10,395 bases of DNA, taken from assembly GCA_016708845.1 (NCBI GenBank), contig JADJFB010000033.1, forward strand, positions 1 to 10,395, in the 5' to 3' direction. Positions 1 through 6,503 of this stretch are shown piece by piece; the stretch's first letter is position 1; each line of letters begins with the position of its first letter. Both the position numbers and the translations under genes were made by a program. Source of the DNA: Bacteroidota bacterium (lineage in GTDB: Bacteria > Bacteroidota > Bacteroidia > B-17B0 > Aurantibacillaceae). Below the pieces are notes generated by a model. That model ran no database searches, had not been told where the DNA came from, and saw only the letters and a list, made by a program, of their open reading frames with translations.

Positions 1-343
1 AACTCTACCATTGATGTGTTAGATGTTAGAAAACCAGGAGAATACGAGTCAAGTCATTTATGTAGCGTAAACTCTAATCCATTAGATTTTATTACCGATT
101 GGAAAGATTCTTTATCAAAAGAGAAAGAATATCATATTCACTGCGCTGGTGGATATAGAAGTATGATTGCTGCTTCTATTTTAAAGAAATGGTTATGAAA
201 AACTAGTAGATGTAGCTGGTGGTTTTGGGGCTATTCAAAAAACCAATGCTAAAATTGTTACTACAGCTTGTAAAACAGAAGAAGCAAAAAAAGCGAAAAC
301 AAAAACATCATTCTTCTCGAGATTATTCTCAAAAAAATTATAA
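1..343 (+). CDS. Rhodanese domain, C-terminal end of a probable MBL-fold/rhodanese protein (5' truncated, frameshifted)
   Basis: The open frame enters from the window edge. It reads a rhodanese domain with the motif PLDFITDW, then the active-site loop HCAGGYRSMIAAS, whose Cys would carry the persulfide in sulfur transfer. Frame 1 stops at 196-198, but the sequence continues in frame 2 from about 191 (GYEKLVDVAGGFGAI, then a Lys-rich tail) to the stop at 341-343. The normal rhodanese ending ILKxxGxxxxxxVxGGF is rebuilt only by joining the two frames, so about two A are missing (or one base is extra) at 184-190. In Bacteroidota this type of sequence usually ends a metallo-beta-lactamase-fold protein related to persulfide dioxygenases. 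That N-terminal part is inferred and lies outside the window. The next gene starts 28 bases later on the same strand and may be co-transcribed. Confidence 0.82.
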
Positions 344-371
344 TTAACGCTTTTGTAAAGCACCTCTTATT

Positions 372-743
372 ATGTTCAAAGGCACTAAGTTCTATTCTAT
401 TTTCTCTAACAAATGTCCTAAATGTCAAGAGGGAGAATTTTTTGTAAATAAAAACCCATACAAAGCAGGGTTTATAAAAATGCACGATAGCTGCTCTCAT
501 TGTGGAGAATCATTTAATAAAGAGGTTGGTTTTTATTACGGTGCTATGTACGTAAGCTATGGCGTTAACATTGCACTTGGAATAGCTCTATTTATATTAT
601 CAGTAGTTATTTTTAATATGGATTTATTATGGTACCTCTTTTTATTTTTCTGTTTAGTAGCTGTTTTATTTCCATGGACAATGAGAACCTCTCGTTTGAT
701 TTACATCAATTTATTTGTCTCTTACGATCCAACTAAAAAATAG
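372..743 (+). CDS. DUF983 family membrane protein
   Basis: This 123-residue protein has the DUF983 layout. An N-terminal zinc-ribbon-like region has two Cys pairs, CPKC (C15, C18) and CSHC (C41, C44), and leads into the family block EVGFYYGAMYVSYG. Two hydrophobic segments follow (about 62-81 and 85-102), then a short basic end. The four Cys probably bind a metal, which is inferred from spacing. The biochemical role of the family is unknown. Length is normal and the frame intact. The ATG at 372 puts the Cys region at the expected distance from the N-terminus; no Shine-Dalgarno is visible, as is usual in this phylum. It lies just downstream of the rhodanese gene and ends at a strong terminator. 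Confidence 0.88.
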   Translation: MFKGTKFYSIFSNKCPKCQEGEFFVNKNPYKAGFIKMHDSCSHCGESFNKEVGFYYGAMYVSYGVNIALGIALFILSVVIFNMDLLWYLFLFFCLVAVLFPWTMRTSRLIYINLFVSYDPTKK

Positions 744-757
744 TTTTTTTTTACATA

Positions 758-791
758 AAAAAACTCCTACTATTAATAGTAGGAGTTTTTT
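758..791. terminator. Bidirectional intrinsic terminator
   Basis: A perfect palindrome. The core CTCCTACTATT/AATAGTAGGAG (764-785) is flanked by an A run on the left and a T run on the right, so each strand forms a stem of about 9 bp with a TTAA loop followed by U residues. It lies between the convergent DUF983 gene (stop at 743) and the last cold-shock gene (stop at 811) and can end transcription from both sides. Confidence 0.9.
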
Positions 792-810
792 GTTTGAATT
801 AAAGTAAATA

Positions 811-999
811 CTAAGCTAATTTAACATTAACCGCATTTAATCCTTTTTTACCATCTTGTACATCAAATACAACTGCATCGTTTTCACGAATTTCTTCTTG
901 TAAACCTGTTGCGTGAACAAAAATTTCTGGTCCGTTATCTTCTTTAATAAATCCGAAACCTTTTGCTGCGTTATAAAATTTTACTATTCCGTTTTTCAT
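811..999 (-). CDS. Cold-shock domain protein (copy 3 in transcription order)
   Basis: This 62-residue single cold-shock domain protein is a nucleic-acid chaperone that binds single-stranded RNA or DNA. RNP1 is KGFGFI (residues 13-18) and RNP2 is IFVHA (26-30). The domain ends KKGLNAVNVKLA. In RNP2 the HATG form replaces the HFSAI common in Proteobacteria, which fits Bacteroidota. It is the most diverged copy of the three: I5, A11 and A42 are private to it, and it differs from the middle copy at four positions. It ends 19 bases from the bidirectional terminator. A 36-base A/T-rich spacer resembling the other csp leaders separates it from the middle copy, so it may be translated from a tricistronic mRNA. 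Confidence 0.95.
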   Translation of the reverse strand: MKNGIVKFYNAAKGFGFIKEDNGPEIFVHATGLQEEIRENDAVVFDVQDGKKGLNAVNVKLA

Positions 1000-1035
1000 G
1001 TTATTTATTTTTTATTATGTTTTTAATTTTATGGA

Positions 1036-1224
1036 TTAAGCTAACTTAACATTAACTGCATTTAATCCTTTTTTACCATCTTGTACATCAAATACAACGT
1101 TATCGTTTTCGCGAATTTCTTCTTGTAAACCTGTTGCGTGAACAAAAATCTCTGTTCCGTTATCTTCTTTGATGAATCCGAAACCTTTAGCTTCGTTGTA
1201 AAATTTTACTACTCCGTTTTTCAT
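1036..1224 (-). CDS. Cold-shock domain protein (copy 2 in transcription order)
   Basis: This is the middle of three tandem 62-residue cold-shock proteins. RNP1 KGFGFI (13-18) and RNP2 IFVHA (26-30) are intact, so single-stranded RNA binding is expected. It differs from the upstream copy at only three residues (D21, T24, D49 against E21, P24, E49), which suggests the two arose by recent duplication. T24, in the loop before RNP2, is private to this copy. The spacers on both sides are 36-37 bases, A/T-only apart from a few bases, and similar to each other. No terminator lies between copies. The ATG start is fixed by alignment of the three copies. Confidence 0.95.
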   Translation of the reverse strand: MKNGVVKFYNEAKGFGFIKEDNGTEIFVHATGLQEEIRENDNVVFDVQDGKKGLNAVNVKLA

Positions 1225-1261
1225 TTTATTTATTTTTTATTGTGTTTTTTATTTTAATGGA

Positions 1262-1450
1262 TTAAGCTAACTTGACGTTAACTGCATTTAATCCCTTTTT
1301 ACCTTCTTGTACATCAAATACAACATTATCGTTTTCGCGAATTTCTTCTTGTAAACCTGTTGCGTGAACAAAAATTTCTGGTCCGTTTTCTTCTTTAATA
1401 AACCCGAAACCTTTTGCTTCGTTGTAAAATTTTACTACTCCGTTTTTCAT
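1262..1450 (-). CDS. Cold-shock domain protein (copy 1, promoter-proximal)
   Basis: This is the first cold-shock gene to be transcribed, with 62 residues, RNP1 KGFGFI and RNP2 IFVHA intact. It carries E21 and E49 where the other two have Asp. Its start lies 68 bases downstream of the helicase stop codon at 1519. That gap has no obvious terminator, so read-through from the helicase gene or a promoter inside this interval are both possible. The 30 bases before the start are almost entirely A on the coding strand. Such A-rich, unstructured leaders suit efficient translation in Bacteroidota, but regulation by temperature is an inference from the family only. Confidence 0.95.
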   Translation of the reverse strand: MKNGVVKFYNEAKGFGFIKEENGPEIFVHATGLQEEIRENDNVVFDVQEGKKGLNAVNVKLA

Positions 1451-1518
1451 TTTTTTATTTTTTATTTGTTTTTTATTATTAAAGCCTCACCACTACTTGA
1501 TGATAGCCATAATGTGTT

Positions 1519-2646
1519 TTAAGAATAAGGATGTTTTTTAACTACATCAATATCTTTTTTTATTAATTTTTGTATGCCTTTAAAGTAAGGTAATTCTTCG
1601 TGGCTACATAATGAAATAGCTTCTCCACTCTCTCCTGCTCTACCCGTTCTTCCAATTCTATGTACATAAGCTTCGGCTTGTTCAGGAATTTCGTAGTTAA
1701 TGACATGCGTTAATTTATCTACATCAATTCCTCTTGAAGCAATATCTGTAGCTACTAATACATTAATCGTTCTATCTTTAAATCCTTTTAAGGCTTTTTC
1801 TCTATTGTTTTGAGACTTATTACCGTGTATGGCTTCCGCTTTAATATTATAAGCATTTAATGCTTTTGCTACTTTATCTGCACCATGTTTAGTTCTAGTA
1901 AAAATCAACACGTGTTTAATTTTTCTATCTTCTAAAATAAATTTTAATAAAGCACTTTTCTTAGTTTTTTGAACAAAGTAAACTGTTTGTTTCACTAAAG
2001 TGGCAGTTGATGAAACTGGATTAACAGCAACACTTACTGGTTATTTAAAATTGTATTAGCTTCTTCATGATATTTGTGCTGCAGTTGCCGAAAAAAACAT
2101 GGTTTGTCTTTTTACTGGTAACTTTGCAATCACTTTTTTCATGTCGTTAATAAAGCCCATATCTAACATACGATCTGCTTCATCTAATACAAAATATTCA
2201 ATAGAACCTAATTTGATAATGCCTTGTTGCATTAAATCTAATAAGCGACCAGGAGTAGCAATTAAAATATCGATACCTGATTTGATAGCCACTACTTGAT
2301 GAAACTGAGAAACACCTCCAAAAACCACTGCATGCTTAAAACCTAAGTTTTCGCCGTATTCTTTAAAGTTATCACTAATTTGAGTTGCTAATTCGCGGGT
2401 TGGCGCTAAAATCAAGGCTTTAATTTCTCGGCGCTGATTTGGTTTTTTATTAGCATCCATCAATTGTAAAATTGGTAATGCGAAAGCGGCAGTTTTACCT
2501 GTACCTGTTTGAGCACAACCAAAAATATCTTTTCCTAATAAAATGTGTGGTATCGACTGTTGTTGAATGGGAGACGGTTCTTTGTATCCTTTTTTATCAA
2601 GCGCGGTAAGCAGCGGTTTGATTAATTTTAATTCTGTAAATGTCAT
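1519..2646 (-). CDS. DEAD-box RNA helicase, RhlE-like (helicase 1; two compensating frameshifts)
   Basis: This is an ATP-dependent RNA helicase core. Reading 2646 to 1519 gives 375 residues: Q motif YKEPSPIQQQ (21-30), motif I AQTGTGKT (45-52), Ia PTRELA (82-87), TPGR (131-134), motif II DEAD (155-158), III SAT (186-188), V ATDIASRGID (299-308) and VI HRIGRTGR (329-336). The frame is broken between about 2067 and 2040: one extra base near 2067 gives a stop at 2065-2067, and one missing base near 2039-2041 restores the frame. Repair rebuilds EEANTILNN and keeps the total length unchanged. Up- and downstream parts share the same frame, so sequencing error is more likely than decay. It has almost no C-terminal extension after the helicase core. 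It lies directly upstream of the three cold-shock genes on the same strand, which suggests a shared role in RNA unfolding. Confidence 0.85.
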
Positions 2647-2712
2647 TAAGTGTTGTTTATTAATACTTTAAAAGAAAAATGTAAAGTATATCAGAATGGC
2701 AATTGGCATTTA

Positions 2713-2756
2713 CAAACATATTATAATACAGTCTTCAAAAGAAGTATACAAATATA
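2713..2756 (-). promoter_or_regulatory. Candidate Bacteroidota -7 boxes for helicase 1
   Basis: On the minus strand, TATATTTG (2756-2749) and TATGTTTG (2720-2713) both match the TAnnTTTG -7 element of Bacteroidota sigma factors. They lie about 100 and 65 bases upstream of the start at 2646. TTG triplets that could serve as -33 elements lie 13 and 15 bases further upstream, shorter than the usual spacing, so the assignment is tentative. If either is used, the mRNA has a 5' leader of about 60-100 bases. Confidence 0.4.
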
Positions 2757-2819
2757 AACACTTTATTAACAATATCCTAATTAATTAAAATATTATCCTT
2801 ATCAGGGTTTTTGAGAGGA

Positions 2820-2852
2820 TTGTCTTAATTTAGTATCTCTCATTTACATTTA
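2820..2852 (+). promoter_or_regulatory. Weak candidate promoter of the TPM-domain gene
   Basis: TTG (2820-2822) and TACATTTA (2845-2852), a near match to TAnnTTTG, are separated by 22 bases upstream of the ATG at 2859. The -7-like box is so close to the start codon that the transcript would be nearly leaderless, so this is a weak call. Confidence 0.22.
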
Positions 2853-2858
2853 TAACGC

Positions 2859-3725
2859 ATGAAAGCTATTTTATCCTTTCTTTTTTTATTGCCTTTCTTA
2901 CTAACGGCTCAGGATTTTCCTGAAAAACCAAGTAATTATATTACTGACGAAACTAACTCCATAAGCCCAGAAGATCAAAATAAACTCAATGCCAAATTAA
3001 GAGCCTATGAAGATAGTACCACAAACCAGATATTTGTATATGTTACTTATAGCTTAAATGGCAAAAACCTCGAACAATACAGTCAGGACCTTTTTCATAA
3101 CTGGCATATTGGTCAGGATGAAAAAAATAATGGTGTACTCATTGCTGTTTTTGTGGACGATCATAAATTCAGAATTCAAACAGGTTACGGATTAGAAGGC
3201 GCCCTACCCGATTTATTAACCAAACGCATTCAAGATAATGATATGCGACCTTTATTTAAACTCAATCGTTATAGCGAAGGCATTGAAAAAGGTATTGATC
3301 AAATAATTTATTATAGTAAACACGAGTTTAAAGCAGAGGATGTTGAAGAAGAAGCTTCTTGGGGATTGTTTGTGTTTTTTTATGTGTTTGCCGGATTGTT
3401 TTTACTTATAACCTTATTGCTCGCTAAAGGACTTAAAGACAGACCAACAGCTAAGAAAGTAATTACCGTTATTAGTATCATCTTATTTTTAATTCCGTTT
3501 GTTGGGGCGTTTTTATTAATCATCATGTTGTTTGTAGCTTTAGCCATGCGAAAAGATTTATTAAAACCTTCAACTGGTAGCAACTGGACATCCTCTTCCG
3601 ATTCGTCCTGGAGTAGTAGCGATAGCTCAAGTTCATGGTCGAGTTCAGACTCCGATTCAGGTTCTAGTTTTGATGGCGGTGGTGGCGGCGATTCTGGTGG
3701 TGGCGGCAGTAGTAGTGATTGGTAG
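2859..3725 (+). CDS. TPM-domain (YgcG-like) membrane protein with Ser/Gly-rich tail
   Basis: This protein has 288 residues. A signal peptide (1-18, ending LLTAQ) precedes a TPM domain (about 23-155) with the family blocks NNGVLIAVFVDD (90-101) and RIQTGYGLEGALPD (105-118). Two transmembrane segments follow (about 169-189 and 201-229). The tail (237-288) is low-complexity and consists of Ser, Asp, Trp and Gly, ending in two Gly blocks and SSSDW. This is the usual YgcG-family order, in which the TPM domain faces the periplasm and a flexible Gly-rich tail ends the chain. Proposed roles for TPM domains include a phosphatase fold and photosystem repair in plants; the bacterial function is unclear. 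It is transcribed alone: a divergent helicase lies upstream and a convergent one downstream. Confidence 0.88.
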   Translation: MKAILSFLFLLPFLLTAQDFPEKPSNYITDETNSISPEDQNKLNAKLRAYEDSTTNQIFVYVTYSLNGKNLEQYSQDLFHNWHIGQDEKNNGVLIAVFVDDHKFRIQTGYGLEGALPDLLTKRIQDNDMRPLFKLNRYSEGIEKGIDQIIYYSKHEFKAEDVEEEASWGLFVFFYVFAGLFLLITLLLAKGLKDRPTAKKVITVISIILFLIPFVGAFLLIIMLFVALAMRKDLLKPSTGSNWTSSSDSSWSSSDSSSSWSSSDSDSGSSFDGGGGGDSGGGGSSSDW

Positions 3726-3728
3726 TGT

Positions 3729-3859
3729 TTTAAACCACATAGACACATAGTTAAAATAGTGAAAGGAAATTGGAAGTAAGAAATCATAGATAGGAGGCGT
3801 CGCCTCCTCTTTGTTTCCTATACTACTACTTCAAAAAACTATGTTTCTATGTGGTTAAA
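3729..3859. repeat. Long inverted repeat with central GC-rich palindrome
   Basis: The left arm AACCACATAGACACATAGTT (3733-3752) and the reverse complement of the right arm (3837-3856) differ at one of 20 positions. Between them lies a GC-rich palindrome, AGGAGGCG-T-CGCCTCCT (3792-3808), in an otherwise AT-rich interval. The element fills nearly the whole gap between the convergent TPM-domain and DbpA-like genes. It could act as a terminator for both, but has no proper U tract. It looks like a dispersed non-coding repeat. Confidence 0.75.
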
Positions 3860-3863
3860 TGTA

Positions 3864-5176
3864 CTATGAAGAAACCTCCATTTTAATCTTTCTATTCTTA
3901 ATCTTTTCTTCTTTAATTAATTGAAGCACCTTCATAATTTTAGAAGACTTCACCGCAGCGTAAGCCGAATGATCTAATACCTCAATCTTTCCTAATTCAT
4001 CTTTTTGTAATTGACCTTTTTGCAACAACATTCCCACAATATCCATTTTATTGATTTTGTCTTTTTTGCCAGCGCCTATATATAAAGTTTTCCATTCGCA
4101 CGGTGCAGGAAGCGTTAATTTTTTTGGTAAAGTTTCTTCTTCGGGAATAATATCTAAAAACTTTGGTAAATGATCATTAATATCTAATAAAAAATACGCG
4201 GTGCCATTAGCGTTCATACGAGCTGTTCTTCCGTTGCGATGAATCATCACATCTTCGGTTGCAGGAAATTGATAATGAATGACTGCGTCGATTTCTGGAA
4301 TATCTAAACCACGCGCTGCTAAATCGGTAGTGATTAATAAATTAATACTACCGTTACGTAATTTAATTAATGTTTTTTCTCTATCAATTTGTTCCAAGCC
4401 ACCATGATAATAACCATGATCTACTTTATGTAATTCTAATTGTTCAGAAATACGATTCACTGCATCACGGTGGTTACAAAATACAATGGTGGATTTAGAA
4501 TTAATTTTTCCAAGCAATAACATCAAGGCTTCTAATTTATCATCGCCTTCTACCCTAACTACTTTTACAACTAAAGCCGATTTCATTTCTTTATGTTCCG
4601 TGGTATAGTTTAATTCTACACTATGTTTTAACCCCACAAAATCTGGAATTTCTTTTAAAGCGGTGGCTGATGTAAGGATACGTTTTTTAAGTGTTTACAT
4701 TCTCCAATAATAAATTCCATTTCGTCTTTAAAACCAAACTCTAACGATTTATCAAACTCATCTAGGATTAACGTTTTAATATCATCTACAATTAAATTTT
4801 TACGGCGCAGATGGTGTTCTATTCTTCCTGGTGTACCAACCAATACTGCTGGAGGATGCTGAAAATTATTTTCTTCGATTCGCACTGAATGTCCTCCATA
4901 ACAGCAATTAATTTTGTATTGGGTGCTCATTTGTTTAAACACTTGCTCAATTTGAATAGCTAATTCGCGTGAAGGAACTAGTATTAAAACTTGTACTCCT
5001 GTTTTGTCTTCTTCTAATAATTGAAGAATTGGCAATAAAAATCCCAATGTTTTACCTGAACCCGTAGGTGAAATCAACACCACATCGTTTGGTTTCGGAA
5101 TAGCTTCCAAAGTGGCTTTCTGCATGTGGTTGAGTTCAGTAATATTAAAATGCGAAAGGATAGATGTGTAGTTCAT
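3864..5176 (-). CDS. DbpA-like DEAD-box RNA helicase (helicase 2; one frameshift)
   Basis: Once one missing A is restored in the run at 4683-4688, the gene encodes 437 residues, close to DbpA length. Motifs in order are SPTGSGKT (36-43), PSREL (68-72), TPGR (115-118), DEFD in place of DEAD (139-142), SAT (170-172), TIVFCNHRD (230-238), TTDLAARGLD (283-292) and HRNGRTAR (313-320). A C-terminal DbpA-type RNA-binding domain (about 364-430, starting LYIGAGKKDKI) follows. In DbpA and YxiN this domain binds 23S rRNA helix 92, so a role in large-subunit assembly is likely. Without repair the frame stops at 4655, just before motif III, and the second part runs from about 4637. The break falls on an A_AAA_AAC heptamer, so ribosomal frameshifting is an alternative to an indel error. 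The gene is flanked by palindromic repeats on both sides. Confidence 0.85.
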
Positions 5177-5193
5177 GAGATTTTTATAAGCTG

Positions 5194-5201
5194 CAAATAT
5201 A
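5194..5201 (-). promoter_or_regulatory. -7 box upstream of the DbpA-like helicase
   Basis: The minus strand reads TATATTTG, a full match to TAnnTTTG, 17 bases before the start codon at 5176. No clear TTG -33 element is visible at the usual distance. Transcription would begin about 10 bases before the ATG, giving a very short leader. Confidence 0.4.
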
Positions 5202-5228
5202 GTGTATAAAAATGGAACGGTGGTTTAT

Positions 5229-5306
5229 ACCCTCATCCCCGACCCTTCTCCCTCAGCGAGAAGAATACTTCCCTCTCCCCACGGGAGAGGGATTGAGAAT
5301 GAGGGT
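5229..5306. repeat. GC-rich multi-hairpin palindromic repeat
   Basis: The outer arms ACCCTCAT (5229-5236) and ATGAGGGT (5299-5306) enclose two hairpins: CTTCTC/GAGAAG (5245-5250 with 5258-5263) and CCCTCTCCC/GGGAGAGGG (5271-5279 with 5283-5291). The fold is a three-way junction. Its pyrimidine-rich, GC-rich composition differs sharply from the surrounding AT-rich DNA and resembles the CCCTCATCCCC-type intergenic repeats seen in many bacteria. It lies in the divergent gap between helicases 2 and 3 and happens to be open in the frame of helicase 3. Confidence 0.8.
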
Positions 5307-5321
5307 TAAAAAAACTCTGCG

Positions 5322-5329
5322 TATATTTA
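5322..5329 (+). promoter_or_regulatory. Candidate -7 box of helicase 3
   Basis: TATATTTA is one base off TAnnTTTG and lies 20 bases before the ATG at 5350. A -33 element at normal spacing would fall at the right end of the palindromic repeat, where no clear TTG is seen. Confidence 0.3.
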
Positions 5330-5349
5330 CACTTCAAAAAAAACACAAC

Positions 5350-6492
5350 ATGCCTTTTTCAAAACTTGGATTATCAAACGATTTAGTTAAAACCTTAGCC
5401 GAACAAAAATACACGCAACCCTACCCTATTCAGCAAGAAGCCATACCAGCTATTTTAGCAGGTAAAGATATTTTAGGAATTGCGCAAACAGGTTCTGGTA
5501 AGACGGCGAGTTTTGTGTTACCTATTTTACAAATGTTTCAAGATGGTGTGGGTTCTAAAAACCGACACGTGAGAGCTTTGGTTTTAGTACCAACAAGGGA
5601 GTTGGCCATTCAAGTATGCGACGTCGTAAAAGTGTTAAGTGCAAATTTACCAAATAAGGTAAAGAGTATGGCAGTATATGGTGGTGTCTCCATTAATCCA
5701 CAAATGATTGAATTGCAAGGTGTAGAAATTTTAGTGGCAACTCCAGGTCGTTTACTAGATTTAATTTCTAACAGAGCAGTGTCTTTATCGGCTATTAAAA
5801 TTTTGGTGTTGGATGAAGCAGATAAAATGTTGAATCTTGGTTTTAAAGAGGAAATGAGTAAAATATTTGGCTTGCTTCCTAAAAACCGACAAAACCTCTT
5901 GTTTTCCGCAACTCTTAGCGACGACTTAAATAACATCAATCGTAATTTATTACGCAATCCAGTTGTTGTTAAAGTTGAAGAAGAAGTCAAAAATTTAGAT
6001 TTAATTAAACAGTTTGCTTACTTAATTGCTGAAGAAAAAAAGGGGCCATTATTACGTTACATCATTAAATCACAAAAAATAAAACAAGTCTTAATTTTTG
6101 CATCATCGGTTCATAGAGCGGATGCTATTGCTTTAAAATTAAGTCAAAATGGAATTGATGCTTTTGCAATACACAGTAAAAAAAGTCAGGAAGCAAGAAA
6201 CGAAGCATTGAACTTTTTTAAAGATGGCAAAGTAAAAGTGTTAGTAGCAACTGATTTAATGGCGCGTGGTATTGATATAAAATTTTTACCTTATGTAATT
6301 AATTACGAGTTACCTCGTTCTCCTAAAGATTACATTCACCGTATTGGTAGAACTGGTCGTGCGGAAGCTTCTGGAGAAGCTATTTCTTTTATCTCACCTG
6401 AAGAAGAGCACCACTTTAAAGTCATTCAGAAAAAGATGGGAAAACACGTGACACAAATTAATGGCAACGAGATCAACTTAAAAGGTTTTTAG
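5350..6492 (+). CDS. DEAD-box RNA helicase, RhlE-like (helicase 3)
   Basis: This is an intact 380-residue helicase core that unwinds RNA using ATP. The Q motif region is YTQPYPIQQE (21-30), with motif I AQTGSGKT (45-52), Ia PTRELA (81-86), TPGR (131-134), II DEAD (155-158), III SAT (186-188), IV VLIFASS (247-253), V ATDLMARGID (300-309) and VI HRIGRTGR (330-337). The start at 5350 gives MPFSKLGL, the typical beginning of this family. An in-frame start at 5212 would translate the palindromic repeat and is rejected. Like helicase 1 it lacks a long basic C-terminal tail, so specificity must come from the core or from partners. The sequence is clearly different from helicase 1, so this is an older paralogue and not a recent copy. 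A LOG-family gene follows after 11 bases and is probably co-transcribed. Confidence 0.94.
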   Translation: MPFSKLGLSNDLVKTLAEQKYTQPYPIQQEAIPAILAGKDILGIAQTGSGKTASFVLPILQMFQDGVGSKNRHVRALVLVPTRELAIQVCDVVKVLSANLPNKVKSMAVYGGVSINPQMIELQGVEILVATPGRLLDLISNRAVSLSAIKILVLDEADKMLNLGFKEEMSKIFGLLPKNRQNLLFSATLSDDLNNINRNLLRNPVVVKVEEEVKNLDLIKQFAYLIAEEKKGPLLRYIIKSQKIKQVLIFASSVHRADAIALKLSQNGIDAFAIHSKKSQEARNEALNFFKDGKVKVLVATDLMARGIDIKFLPYVINYELPRSPKDYIHRIGRTGRAEASGEAISFISPEEEHHFKVIQKKMGKHVTQINGNEINLKGF

Positions 6493-6503
6493 TTTTTTAC
6501 TGT

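Larger units (their letters stand above)
811..1480 (-). repeat. Tandem triplication of a cold-shock gene plus leader
   Basis: Three csp units repeat with periods of 225 and 226 bases. The similarity covers the coding regions and also the spacers: before each start the coding strand reads an A-rich leader of the pattern AAAAAACAxAATAAAAAATAA. Duplication of the whole gene-plus-leader unit therefore explains the array better than separate acquisition of three genes. Confidence 0.85.

Noticed and set aside
349..361. Small hairpin GCTTT-TGT-AAAGC between the rhodanese and DUF983 genes
   Set aside because: The five-base stem has no U tract, so it is unlikely to be a terminator.
261..500. Minus-strand open frame over the rhodanese end and DUF983 start
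   Set aside because: It is antisense to two supported genes. Its hydrophobic run comes from the complement of Lys codons.
811..1450. CRISPR-like or satellite array because of the 225-base periodicity
   Set aside because: The repeated units are complete protein-coding cold-shock genes and not short repeats with unique spacers.
3380..3787. Minus-strand open frame across the TPM gene tail
   Set aside because: It is the antisense of the low-complexity Ser/Asp/Gly tail, giving runs of Pro, Glu and Leu, and has no independent support.
5212..5349. N-terminal extension of helicase 3 starting at 5212
   Set aside because: The 46 extra residues translate the GC-rich palindromic repeat and have no family resemblance. 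The start at 5350 gives the normal MPFSKLGL beginning and lies downstream of a -7-like box.
5610..5990. Minus-strand open frame inside helicase 3
   Set aside because: It is antisense to a well-conserved helicase core; its composition is that of a shadow frame.
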